DNA of 64,000 bases from Rhabdornis inornatus (lineage: Eukaryota > Chordata > Aves > Passeriformes > Rhabdornithidae): positions 930,001-994,000 of the forward strand of contig VWZS01008197.1 in assembly GCA_013397075.1 (NCBI GenBank), given 5' to 3'. This document shows, one piece after another, positions 25,553 through 35,938 of this stretch. Made by a program: the position numbers and the translations under genes. Positions within the stretch are counted from its first letter, which is position 1, and each line of letters opens with the position of its first letter. The notes below the pieces were generated by a model. That model was not told the origin of the DNA, made no database searches, and saw only the letters and a program-made list of their open reading frames with translations.

Positions 25553-26558
25553 GTAAGTTTACCCCTAGCTCCAGCTAAAACTCTCAAATAGAGGGTTTCT
25601 TTTAAGAAAAAAAAAAATTATAAACCTGTTGTGAAGGGAGTAGGAAGTTGTGTGTGATAATAAGGTTAAGCTTTATCCAGATCCTTTTGCCTTCTGAGGT
25701 GTTTTGCATGTGATGGCAAACAAATGTCAACCTTCTGTTCCTTGCTTTGGACCAGTTCAAATCTGTGTAAGCCATGCCAAAGTTATCTACATGGTGCATC
25801 TCTCAGTGTGTAATGCTAGTGAGGCATGGGGAAAATTGAGAAGGAATTCTAGTAAGTTAGAATTTTTTTTGGCAAAGTGTAGAGTGCTTGTCTTGGAAAT
25901 GCCAATGACAGATTTCCTCAGCCTTCTCCTTAATTTCCTGTTGCTTGATGAGAAGTATTCTCTTAGATGGAGGTCCTCTATTTTTGATTGTGTAGCCCAG
26001 TTTTTCAGTTTTATATCTCCACTTTTTTTCCTCAGCATCCCAGGACAGGGAAATTGTTTTCCAAATTTGTTTTCTGTTATCGCTCAATATCTGTTAAACT
26101 TTGTACAAAACCATGTTGATGCTATGTACATGCTGGCAGTACCAGCTGCCCAAAGGCTTGACTCTGTTGTTTGGAAAAGTACATCAAAACCCCAGCATGC
26201 TCGGGCATACTGGTGTGTTTAATAAACTTATTAATGGTAATAATAGCAGTGGAGCTGTTGGCATGTCTGCATCTTCCTGCTGCAGTCAAACCCTCAGCAC
26301 CTCCTGGCAGTTACTGCCCTGTAGCTGTAAGAGAGCTAATGGTGACCCATGGGCCCTGAAATGTGCAGTCTCAGATATGGTGTTGGTAAGTGCTAAATTT
26401 TAGCATCCCTCGCTTTTCATCTTAGAAGCAATTAACCCCGTTCTCACAATCTATTGAATATTCATCCTGTGCTGCAGTAATATTGCCATAGGCTTTATTT
26501 TGTGTGGTTTTTTCTCCTTATTACAACCTCTTTCTCTTTCTTTTGTTTCTCTCTATAG
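25553..26558 (+). other. ROBO2: ROBO2 last intron (1.0 kb)
   Basis: A strong donor GTAAGT and a strong pyrimidine-rich acceptor (TTTCTCTCTATAG) bound this intron. It interrupts the stop codon after its first base. A 172-codon open frame (25704-26222, +) lies inside it but resembles no known protein and has several competing frames on the other strand, so it is not called a gene. No transposon is recognised. Confidence 0.92.
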
Positions 26559-26560
26559 AG
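26559..26560 (+). CDS. ROBO2: ROBO2 final exon: last two bases of the stop codon
   Basis: The final exon begins AGTAGTTGAGAAG after the acceptor CTCTATAG. Its first two bases, AG, complete the TAG stop begun by T at 25552. The next three bases (26561-26563) are a second in-frame TAG. The final exon is otherwise wholly 3' UTR. Because termination occurs right at the last exon junction and no intron follows, nonsense-mediated decay is not expected. The assignment follows from phase 1 at the upstream donor and from the known ROBO2 C-terminus QFTGEL. Confidence 0.93.
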
Positions 26561-26837
26561 TAGTTGAGAAGACACATTGCAAGCTGCTCTGATGGACCAT
26601 CAGGTCTGAACTCATGGAAGTGATGACACTAAACAGTGCAATGAACATTTTCTTTATTTATGTACTATTAAAAGAACTGTAAATGCAATGTAAAGACACA
26701 CAGCCACACATATCCCACAGATACTTTACTTGTGTTCTTCTCTTTAATACACCATCCACCTTAAACTATTCCTTGTCAGGAGTATATAAAAAAGAAAGAA
26801 AAAAAAATCACCCTCCAGGATTAAAAGGATTTCCTTC

Positions 26838-26845
26838 TGTATATA
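26838..26845 (+). promoter_or_regulatory. Pumilio response element candidate
   Basis: TGTATATA in the ROBO2 3' UTR fits the UGUANAUA consensus bound by PUM1/PUM2, which repress or destabilise mRNAs. It is a perfect match, about 280 bases after the stop codon. A weaker TGTATATT occurs at 29369-29376. Function is inferred from the motif only. Confidence 0.45.
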
Positions 26846-27022
26846 ATTTCTTTTGTTGCATTGCTATGCAAGCTCACCTTCTTTTTAGCTATGTTCATAT
26901 TCATGTCTGTTTTTACTGGTCTGTTGTACTATATGTGAATTAATAGGCTGTGGTGCCATATATTAACTTTTAATTGTGTAACTTTTATGTTTAAAGTTTG
27001 CACTGCAATTTTATTTGGTGAT

Positions 27023-27030
27023 AAGCACAA
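27023..27030 (+). promoter_or_regulatory. miR-218 8mer target site
   Basis: AAGCACAA is the perfect 8mer seed complement of miR-218-5p (seed UGUGCUU plus the A opposite base 1). In vertebrates miR-218 is encoded in introns of SLIT2 and SLIT3 and is known to repress ROBO1 and ROBO2, forming a feedback loop between ligand-hosted microRNA and receptor. The site lies 460 bases after the stop in an A+T-rich context that favours access. Confidence 0.7.
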
Positions 27031-28189
27031 AACTCTACTCCTCATGACATGAAGAAAAAAGAGACTGAATGTGTGAAGAAGGTTTACGTCCTGTAAGCTA
27101 CTTTGGATGATGCTGGATGTAAAGGAGTATATTAGGTGGTTTTCCATTGGGGTGTAGAAATGAGAAAGTGACAGGCAAAACTGATGTCAGTGAAGACATT
27201 AGAGACAGATTTAAACCTTTTAAAAGCAAGCAACATAGTTGCTCTTCCTATATAAGAAGGGGTCAGAAGTTGGAAGTGAGATTAAAGAGTGAAAATGAAA
27301 ACTAAAAGTAGCATGAGATGGCCTAGACCCTTTCACTAGAATGATACCCTTAGTATCTGCTTTTAGCCATCCCACGCCACTAAGTAAAGGGGAAGAAAAG
27401 CAAACCTTGCTACAAACAAAAGAACTTAAGGTGTTTCACTAAAGCTGTTTTTATTTTGCAGTTTTAAAAGAATTATTACCATTAATTTCTCCAGCCCAAA
27501 ATATAGGACAGAGATTTTCCAGGAGAAACAAACCATATAAACACAAGGAATACCTAGTAAGAAGATAAGAATGCAATTTATTATTAAGACATATTCAGGC
27601 TGCTTCCAAAAAATTGAAATGTCAGAGTATCTTATTTCATCTTTCCAATACATGTACAGTATGACAGAGGATAAAGCTGCACCACTGAAATTCATGACGT
27701 TACTTGTTTTGATGCAGTCTGCACAACCCTTTCTGAGCCATACCTGAAGTCTGTAAGAGCTGAAGTTGGATCCACTAAATTTGTAGTAAAATGTTTAGTG
27801 TTTGGCAGAAAAGCAATGGTCAAATTATTTTTGGCTTGCATTAAGTATATTTCTGGCAATACAATACATCCAAAAAGCTGGATATAAGCAAAGTAAATAT
27901 TTGACCTGTGTTTTAGTGAGTGGCTTCAAACTCCAGTATGATGAGGAAATAACAACACGTTTATACACTTTTTGAATAAACCAGACTCTGTAAGTGGACA
28001 TTAATGACAGCATCCTGTCTCTTCATTAATTTTCATGACTTTGTCCAAGTCTTCTTTACCTCTCAAATCTCAAAGAGTAAATTCTCAAGCTTTTCTTAGA
28101 ATATTGTGTGTGGCTAACCCACCCATTACTTTGATGCTTAATTTAAATAGTGCATCTTACAGCTTATTTCTGTTAGTTATCTGACCATG

Positions 28190-28196
28190 AGCACAA
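28190..28196 (+). promoter_or_regulatory. miR-218 7mer-A1 target site candidate
   Basis: AGCACAA matches miR-218 bases 2-7 plus the A opposite base 1. The base before it is G rather than A, so position 8 does not pair. It is a weaker, second site 1.17 kb after the 8mer and too far for direct cooperation. Confidence 0.4.
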
Positions 28197-29387
28197 GTTT
28201 CCATTGAATACCCTTGTCATATAACCAGTCTATGTTGTTTTATATTTTGCCTTGGAGCTCACCAGTATTAAGAACACTTTTTGTCATGGCAGAATTTTAG
28301 AAAAGTAAATTACAGTGCTAAGTATGTGTTGCTTTTCATTTCATTAACTTGTTCCATGATAAGATAAAACACTACAGCCATCAACTATAACTCAGCACTA
28401 TCCAATATCGAAAAATGCTAGTTAACTCCCTTAAGGTCAAGATATGTTATTTAGCAAGTTACAAGCAAAAAAAAGTTGAGGAAAAAAAGTATGAATTTAT
28501 TTACATATGTAACCAATGAGTATATGCCATTTTCCTGCTTGTTAAAACACTATAGTTAAAAACATAACTTAAAAATGCGCAAAAATGTTCAAGTAAGATA
28601 AAGAATGCAGCATAATTACATATGCATGGTTTTTATTTTGGTATTACCGTATGAAGAGAAGACTATTTAGAGTACAATTCAAATTTAATTCTCTGGAAAA
28701 TGTTTAACTCAGTCACCAATAATTGTTTTTTCCCCATTTAATTGAAAAGCTTGTGCTGAGCTTTGGTGGAACACCTTACTCATTCTGTTCTATTCAAAAT
28801 TCAGTATCATTAGAGGTTGATAAAGCCATTCCAATTACTTTCAAATATGTGTTTTATCTCTTCCACTGGAAAGTAAATGTGTGTCAGTATTAAAGCTGTT
28901 CAGTACCATGATATTCACTAACTTGTCCATCTGCTTCTGTACATTTTTGTTCATTAATAATTTGCTTACAATATTACATAAGGTGTTGTTGTGTATGGCA
29001 AAGTGTCTCCATTATCTTACAGGTGATGTCTCTTCTTTTTTCTCTCTCTCTCTTTTCTATACAGTGTACTTCCAATGAACCACAGTACATATTTTTTAAA
29101 ATGCCATTTAATTTACTATTTTAAAAGAAGTATTCTTCTTTTTTTAAAAAAAATGAAAACATTTATTGTGAATAATGTGTTTAAAGAAAAGGGATGTTGT
29201 GGCAGCACTTAGGATTGTTTTTTAATTTGTTTTTTTTAAAAACTGTTTATTGGCTACAGTTTGTTCACGAAAAAGTATGACCTCTTAATGTGTTTCATTG
29301 GTATTGTTAGTGCAGCAAAGTTTAATTGGCATAAGAAGTTGGTTAATAGTACTGTTGAAGTGTGTATTGTATATTTACTGGGGAAAA

Positions 29388-29393
29388 AATAAA
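29388..29393 (+). terminator. ROBO2: ROBO2 polyadenylation signal (main candidate)
   Basis: AATAAA stands at the end of a long A+T-rich UTR-like stretch. Cleavage is expected 10-30 bases later, near 29405-29420, with modestly U/G-containing sequence after it. It was chosen over the internal AATAAA at 27975 because the intervening sequence still looks UTR-like. Transcript data are needed for certainty. Confidence 0.6.
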
Positions 29394-30013
29394 ACATATT
29401 CACATTTCAAATCTATGTTAAAAAACCTTGAGTAAGGAGTCAATATGTGAAAACCCAAACAGGGAAAACCAGGCAATAATAACATAGACTGAGCTATAAT
29501 CATCACTGTCCACTTACAGGTGACAAGGAACAATTTATACACTGTTTTTTGAACTAAGCTACGAGCCAGTGGTAAACATTTCCTGTCCTAGGGGTTTCTG
29601 TTTAATGTCCTGTCTCTACTGGAGCAGTTGTACCACTGTAATTACACTGATACAGCTGTTCCAGTGAATATTCTGCTCGTAGCTGTGTTCTCTCAGTGTG
29701 GGGGAAGCACTGCAGGGGCACAGCTGGCTCTGCCCGAAGCCCACAGAGCAGTGGATGTGTAAAACCTGGTCTGAACCCTCAGACCTGGGGTGTGGTACTG
29801 GTGGAGCTACTGCCAGCCCAGTACAGAATACCTCAAAATGTGTGATAGGTGCTAGGTCAACCTTGCTCGATCTTTGCGCTGAATACATGCTCAATTTTAA
29901 ATGCAGGAGGGCTGAAGGACCAAATACTGAATTGTTCCATGTGCTTCAGTGGTGTATTGCTGTATGGGCAGCCTTTTCAGTGATGCAAGGAACAGACATT
30001 TCCTTTTTTGATA

Positions 30014-30047
30014 TTTTTTTTTCTTTTTCTTTTTCTTTTTCTTTTTT
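30014..30047. repeat. (TTTTTC)n polypyrimidine tract
   Basis: The + strand holds only T and C for about 34 bases, in five- to six-base TTTTTC units. Such mirror-symmetric polypyrimidine DNA can form triplexes and varies in length. It lies just downstream of the ROBO2 3' UTR. Confidence 0.9.
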
Positions 30048-32366
30048 GTTAATTTCTCAAGTAGATATCCAAGTCAACAAACCTTTAGAATACCTTTTGG
30101 TTGTCACCTGAAATGCAACAGAAACACCATTCCTTGGGAAAAGTACTAAAGATAAGGTGCATGGAATGTTTTTAAGTATATTAATTTAACTGCACACCAG
30201 TGCAAAAGGAAGAAATGACTGTTTAAAATAATTATATGCTGGTTTATGCTTGCCTCAGCCCATGCACTGCCAGCCATGAGAAGAGGTGTGTACTGAGGCT
30301 GGGAAAGAGTCCTCACAACTGAAAGAGGAAAGGGAATAGGGTTGGGGGAGATTTTGGCAGGAACTTTTATTTAAAAAAGAAAAAATTACAGGCAGCTCCT
30401 TTGGCTTGTCTACAATTTATGCAGCTTGGGGGTTTTTTATGGTTAATGGCCTTGTGAAGTTTTAGCAAGGGAACTAGAAAGAAAAAAGTTGACTTTCTTT
30501 TGTAAAGATTGGGGGGTACTTGTTTATTAAGGGAGTATTTTTTAATTTCATTTTTTTTTTTTAACATATGTTTTGTGTTCCATCTATTCCACATTAGCTA
30601 AAATATAAATTGTTTTTGAAAACCATGTGGGCAGCAGACAATTCATTTAGGAGGCACATTCAAATAGCAGTAAAAAGGGAAAAAGTAATACTAAAATAAG
30701 GAACACATACTGCTTTAGAAACAGCCAAGTCCGCCACAGTTTCACATGCAATTTTGAACAGTACAATAATATGTATGAACTTCATTGCTTTTGGTTTTCA
30801 TACCAAAACAAATTACCCAAAGTCCATAGGAGGCCTAGATCCTTGGGACACTAAATCTGGTGCTTTGTTTTAAATATGTGGTTAATCCAAGCTGGTGGGA
30901 GTGGAGAACGCTCAGGGTTGTACGAGACCCCAACCCTGGCTGCTCAGAGCCCAGGAAGTCTCCAGCAGGGAAGCCCTTATGGCTTTAGGCTCAGTGGGTT
31001 TCAATGGATCCCAGGCAGGCCAGCATGTAGAGGAAGGTCACTTTCTCCAAGGATGGAGATTTCAGGGCAGGGAAGGTGTTCAGTGCCTGTGGCACCACGG
31101 TGGTTTGCATTGAGCTCACTTAGTCGGGCACGTCTCACATTTTGGGACTGCCCTCCCCAGTTGTTTCTCAATGCTCTCCTGCTGTGGTCTGTGCACTCAG
31201 TGCTGATGCTGGTCCCTGGATCTGGGGTGTCTGGCTTGGGGGCTGCAAGAGCAGAAGAGCCATGGAGCTGCTCTGCATGCATTGAGTGGCTGAATATATG
31301 GATAAATGCTTTATTAGTTCAGGGGGACCAGGGACACAGGAGAGCAGTGGCACCAAACATCTGCTCTGCTGTGTCTAGCTTGTTCCCCACTTGTCTGGAG
31401 GACTGAGCTCTTTCCTGCCAACACTCCTCCACCCAAATTAACAAGTACAACCCACAGATACCTCATGGGACCCACAGGAGATGTAGGGCCATGCCTTCGT
31501 GCACAGTGGACTGGTTATTTGGGGAGAAGCAGCTCTGAGTTCCACAGCTGGTGTGAGGACTAGATTCCTCTTTAGCACGATTTTATTTAACTGTGTAGCT
31601 ACATCCAGGAAGACCTGAGCAGAAAACAAGTTCCTAGAGCAGAGCTCAGCATTGCAGCATCTCTTCTGGTATATGAGTCCTTACTCAGTCTGTGGTAGGC
31701 AGTCCTGAGTTCACTGCTGAATTCTCACCACATCCTGAGGACTCACATGGCTTATGCTGACATCTAAGCAAGTGAGGTTCTTCCTCTTGCTTTAGCAGAA
31801 TGGAAAAAAAAAAACAACAAAAACCAAAAAACGCCAAAACTGAAACTTTTCACTTGAACACAAAACTTTTAAAACAGTGCTCAAAAATCCTAGAAAACAG
31901 CATTTCAGATATATGTTTGACATTTTTTTTTCTTTTTCTTGGTACTTTGTTTTGGCTGCCATTGAAATGATCTATTTGTTTTTTTCAGAGCTGCAACACT
32001 GTCCCTGCACACCCCCACCCCCTGCACTTTCCAGTACTTATCTTTCATCTGTAAAGAAGTTATGGTAGAGAATAATGATATTTGTGTACTTACATTGTTC
32101 TAACTTTAAGCAACAAGGTGCACAGTTGCATTCAGTTCAATTGATCAAAGCCAGATGGGCACAAAATGTTTGTGGGTTCTTTTCTCTAAAAAGGCCTGCT
32201 ACTATTTGTGCTGATATTTGTTCCCCATTTATGCTGATCAGTGCATCTTTTGCCTTCAAGGATGCCATTAGTAATTCTCCTTTGTGTTCAAAAGCAGGAA
32301 TCCATTGTGCAGCACTTGGAGAGCCACTCGGATGCAGGTAAAGAATATAACAGCTTGAGCAAGTGC

Positions 32367-32393
32367 TAATTAGAACCAATTAAAGTTAATTGA
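32367..32393. promoter_or_regulatory. Cluster of homeodomain-type cores (tentative)
   Basis: TAATTAG (32367-32373), CAATTAA (32377-32383) and TTAATTGA (32386-32393) occur within 27 bases, flanked by less A+T-rich sequence. TAAT/ATTA cores are the usual homeodomain binding sites. The cluster could be part of a conserved non-coding element near ROBO2, but A+T-rich DNA produces such clusters by chance. Confidence 0.25.
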
Positions 32394-35300
32394 CCTCCTT
32401 TGGCAGTAAAATGCATAATAGAACTTGCTCTGTCCTTGCAAAATGGAGATCTTGCCTCTAAGCATAAGAGTGAAGCAGGGTTTCATGTAGCAGTCCGTAG
32501 TAATTATGTGGGTATAACAACCAGGAAGCTGCTTGCTACAATTTGTTCTAATAACTGAGCTCTACTGTATCAGGGCAGCACAATAAAAGTGAGATTTCTG
32601 CTCCAGTCTATTTAAAAAGCTAATTTTTACAGAGCAAATGAGCATCCCAAGATACCGATACTAATCTCTAGGAATGAGTTGGCAGAAAAATAGAGTCCCT
32701 TTTATAGGTAAATAATGGTGTGAGCATAAAAAAAAGGCAGTTTTGTGCCTGCTGGTTGGAAATAGCCCTGATGCTCAGAGGTTGCATCTATCCTGGGCAG
32801 TGGGGAAAGCTCTGGCAGGCCTGCACTGGTGCTTTGTCTGGGTGAAGGATCTGCCCACAGTTCAGTGAGGCTCCCCACTGAACCTTGCCATGAGGTTGCC
32901 TTTGGCAGACTTCTGTTGGAAAAGGGGCACTGGCATCCATCCAGCCGAGGTTTGTGGTGCTGCAGGACTACACCACTGCCATGGGCAACACTGTGGACAT
33001 GGTCAGAGGTACCCAAATAAAAGAGAGAGAAGGAGCAGGAGAAAGAATGGAGGGTAGGAAATGAAAAACTATGAATTCAAAAGCATCAGTGGTGAGTGCT
33101 AAACTGTACATTGCTGTGAAAAGTTGAAAAGCCATTTTTATTAGTAAACCAGAATTGATCCAGTTTCCATGACCATGCTTTGATGACTTTTTGCTTGGCA
33201 GGAACTGAATGCGACTGATTTTGCTGCTAACTTGGCCTTACTATGAACAGCAATAAAGGTGTTAGTCAGGTGGGGACTTTGATGTGACCAGTGACATCAC
33301 TCTCCCTTCAGGGAATGTTCTGTGCTGGCTTGTTAATGAATTTCTTTCCTAATGAGTATCATTAAAAACCCTTTGATTAGCTATTTGTGTGAATGCCCTT
33401 CCTTTTTCCTCTGAGCTGCTACTTGCACAAGTGGCAGAAGGATTTTGCCCTAGGCAGAAAGTGTGCAGATCTATTCCTCACCTCATGAATACAAGTCTGA
33501 GGCAAACAGCAACAGGAAAGAGGGTGAAAAGAAAAATAAGAAAAATTGAAAAGACCTCACGGATGAGTTGAAGTTATTTTCTACACATGTACAACCTGAG
33601 CAGGCACCAGCATTCAGATGGGGACTGTCATTAGGGAAAATGAAGAGCAATAGTTGGTGATGGTGAAGCATGTAACAATAATTTACATACACCTCGAGTG
33701 CCAACAGGCAGAGAAACAAATAAAGCTATAACCTGGGGAAAGGGAATGCCAGAAAATAAATGGACCGCAACGAGCAAACAAAAAATGCCGTGTCATAAAA
33801 TGTAGCAAAAAGCCTGGAAAACAAAATTAAAAACAAAACAAGGCATTTCAGATCCAAGGCACCTTAATGAGATATTGATGGCACAGAAATTGCTTACTCC
33901 TATGCAAGACAAAAGAAGACTGAGAAACACAAAAACAATTAGGAAACAGATTTGGCTATCTAAGGTTTAATAGAAAGAGATGTGGCATAGCAGAATACAA
34001 TTAATCACCAATTGCTTGAAACAATTTCCTCTCCCAAGCTACTGCAGACCTGTCTCCCCTGCTCCCAGTCTTAAAATGACAGTCGCCCAATCCAGTTTGT
34101 ATTTAAAATAAACCTCTGCCATTCCTTTCCCAGTCCCTCAAATCTCCCAGTGAATTGCAGACACTGATAAATAAATATTTTGTATTTACTCTGGTGTCAC
34201 AGGCTTCAAACTACCTTCAGTCTACCCACCCCCTTCTTCCTTCTCTTTTCCCACCAGGCATAAAATTCATCTGCATATTTTCTACCTTGTTGTTAGGCAT
34301 ATAATGAGGCTTTTCTATTTTTGTCCTCCTTTGCCCAGAAAGCTGTCTTAGCCACATCACACTCAGGGATGTACAAAAGTTCACTCTATATTAGGTCTAT
34401 GTGGAATATGAGGTTTAAGTTTAAACTAGGTCACTGGGTGCCTTTAGAGCATTTGTAACTAAGGGAGAGCCACTGACTGATGAGTCCTGATTTGAGTGGC
34501 TCAGCCCTGCATTCAGAGCCTGAGAAATCCAGGGGAATGATCACAGTTGCAGAAGGATTTTGGCCATGTGTCGCATCCCGTGTCTGCTGTGCCACGCGTG
34601 ATTCCCTGCGTCACCACCAGCACAGAAATGCACCTTGAAACAGCTGGAACAGTAAGTCACTCTGAACACTGATGACCTGCAAGAATATCAGGGGTCTGGT
34701 GAAATCTGTGGGAAAATGTTAGTCTTTCCTTTAATTGAGATGAAGGATCAGTTTCTGTTGTGTATGAGCAGATTTTTGCCCATCAAAGGACTCCTCTGTG
34801 CACTTTGCAGCCCTGGGACATTCAAAGACATTCTGATTTTCTCTACAGGAATGTTTGGGTACATTAAAAACCAGTTTCCAAACACTGGGCTTTGAATTCC
34901 TTTCTATCACAGTTCATAGGTTCTTTTAGACCTTTTGAGGGTTACCCATACCCCAGGTGTTTTCACAAACACTTATCATTAAGAATATTAAAAGAACAAC
35001 CATTTCCATATTTTCATATACTTTGCAGTGTCCTCCAGACCCGTAAAAGAGAACAGATATGAATTTCAGCTTTTGTTTGCTGATATGTTACATTTCTGAT
35101 TTCATGGAGGGATTTAGGAGGCATGATTTTCATAGAAACTGATGTCAATTAGTTAATTGAAACTTAACAGTCAAAGTACTAGACTTCTGAAGTCTGGTAA
35201 GTACCCTTGTACTCTAGCTGAGAGTGAAACCTTTCAGGACTTGTACAACTACTTTTTCCTTAATTAATTGGATCACAGAATTACAGTATTTGGTAATATT

Positions 35301-35922
35301 TCTGGTAGAGTTTTCTGGGTGAAGAAACTCTTTAGCAGTAGCAGCACTATTGGGGAAAAAAAACCAAAAACCACAAAATACAAAATCCAGGAAAACTCAG
35401 CGCCCTTTAGTGAATACATGTCATAAGCCAGGAAATGTTTGTTTTGGCAGGAATGTCTTTGTGCCTGCCCTGGCACCTCACTGGTGACACTCAGAGCTAG
35501 AGCAGCCATGAGAGTGGGGGGCAAGGAGAAGAAAAGGAATGTGAAGGGAGAACAAAATGGCATGCAGTATTTCAACAACAGTTTTCAGGAAAAAAAGAAT
35601 TCTTTTTTATTTTCCTAGACAGTTCTTTAGCGCTTTATGGGTCTAGTACACAGAAATTCTTCTTTTGCCCACAGGCCATTCTCTTTCTTTAGATTTGGAT
35701 GAATTTAAATATTTGCTCAGAAAAGAAAATTTCAGAAAAAAAATCCTTATGTTAAAAACCAAAACAATATGGGTCTGTTCTCAGTGCAGGCCTCTGACTA
35801 TCAATATTAGGATGTGTCGGTGAATTGATTATTGTTTGTAAACTGTTCCTAGTGCTGACAATAATAATGACAGAATGCTTTTAATTGGTCCCAGGGAACA
35901 AAAAAGAGACACAAAACTCTCC

Positions 35923-35938
35923 TTTTTTTTTTTTTTTT
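35923..35938. repeat. Poly-T tract (16 bases)
   Basis: An uninterrupted run of T is flanked by CTCTCC and AATGG. It could be an antisense retroposon tail or plain slippage; no retroposon body is visible. Confidence 0.9.

Larger units (their letters stand above)
26561..29410 (+). other. ROBO2: ROBO2 3' UTR
   Basis: This is the non-coding part of the final exon, about 2.85 kb, A+T-rich, with no transposon. The first 250 bases (from TAGTTGAGAAGACACATTGC) look like the conserved start of the vertebrate ROBO2 3' UTR as recalled. It holds an 8mer miR-218 seed match (27023-27030), a 7mer-A1 match (28190-28196), a Pumilio-type element (26838-26845), overlapping AUUUA pentamers (28495-28503), an early ATTAAA (26667-26672), an internal AATAAA (27975-27980) and the AATAAA taken as the main end (29388-29393). 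The exact end is estimated; shorter or longer forms are possible. Confidence 0.75.

Noticed and set aside
25704..26222. 172-codon open frame in the last ROBO2 intron
   Set aside because: No recognisable domain, competing frames on the other strand over the same bases, and it lies wholly between two strong splice sites of ROBO2.
30876..31406. 176-codon open frame in a G+C-richer patch
   Set aside because: Low-complexity translation with overlapping antisense frames and no known relatives. The lack of stops fits the local base composition.
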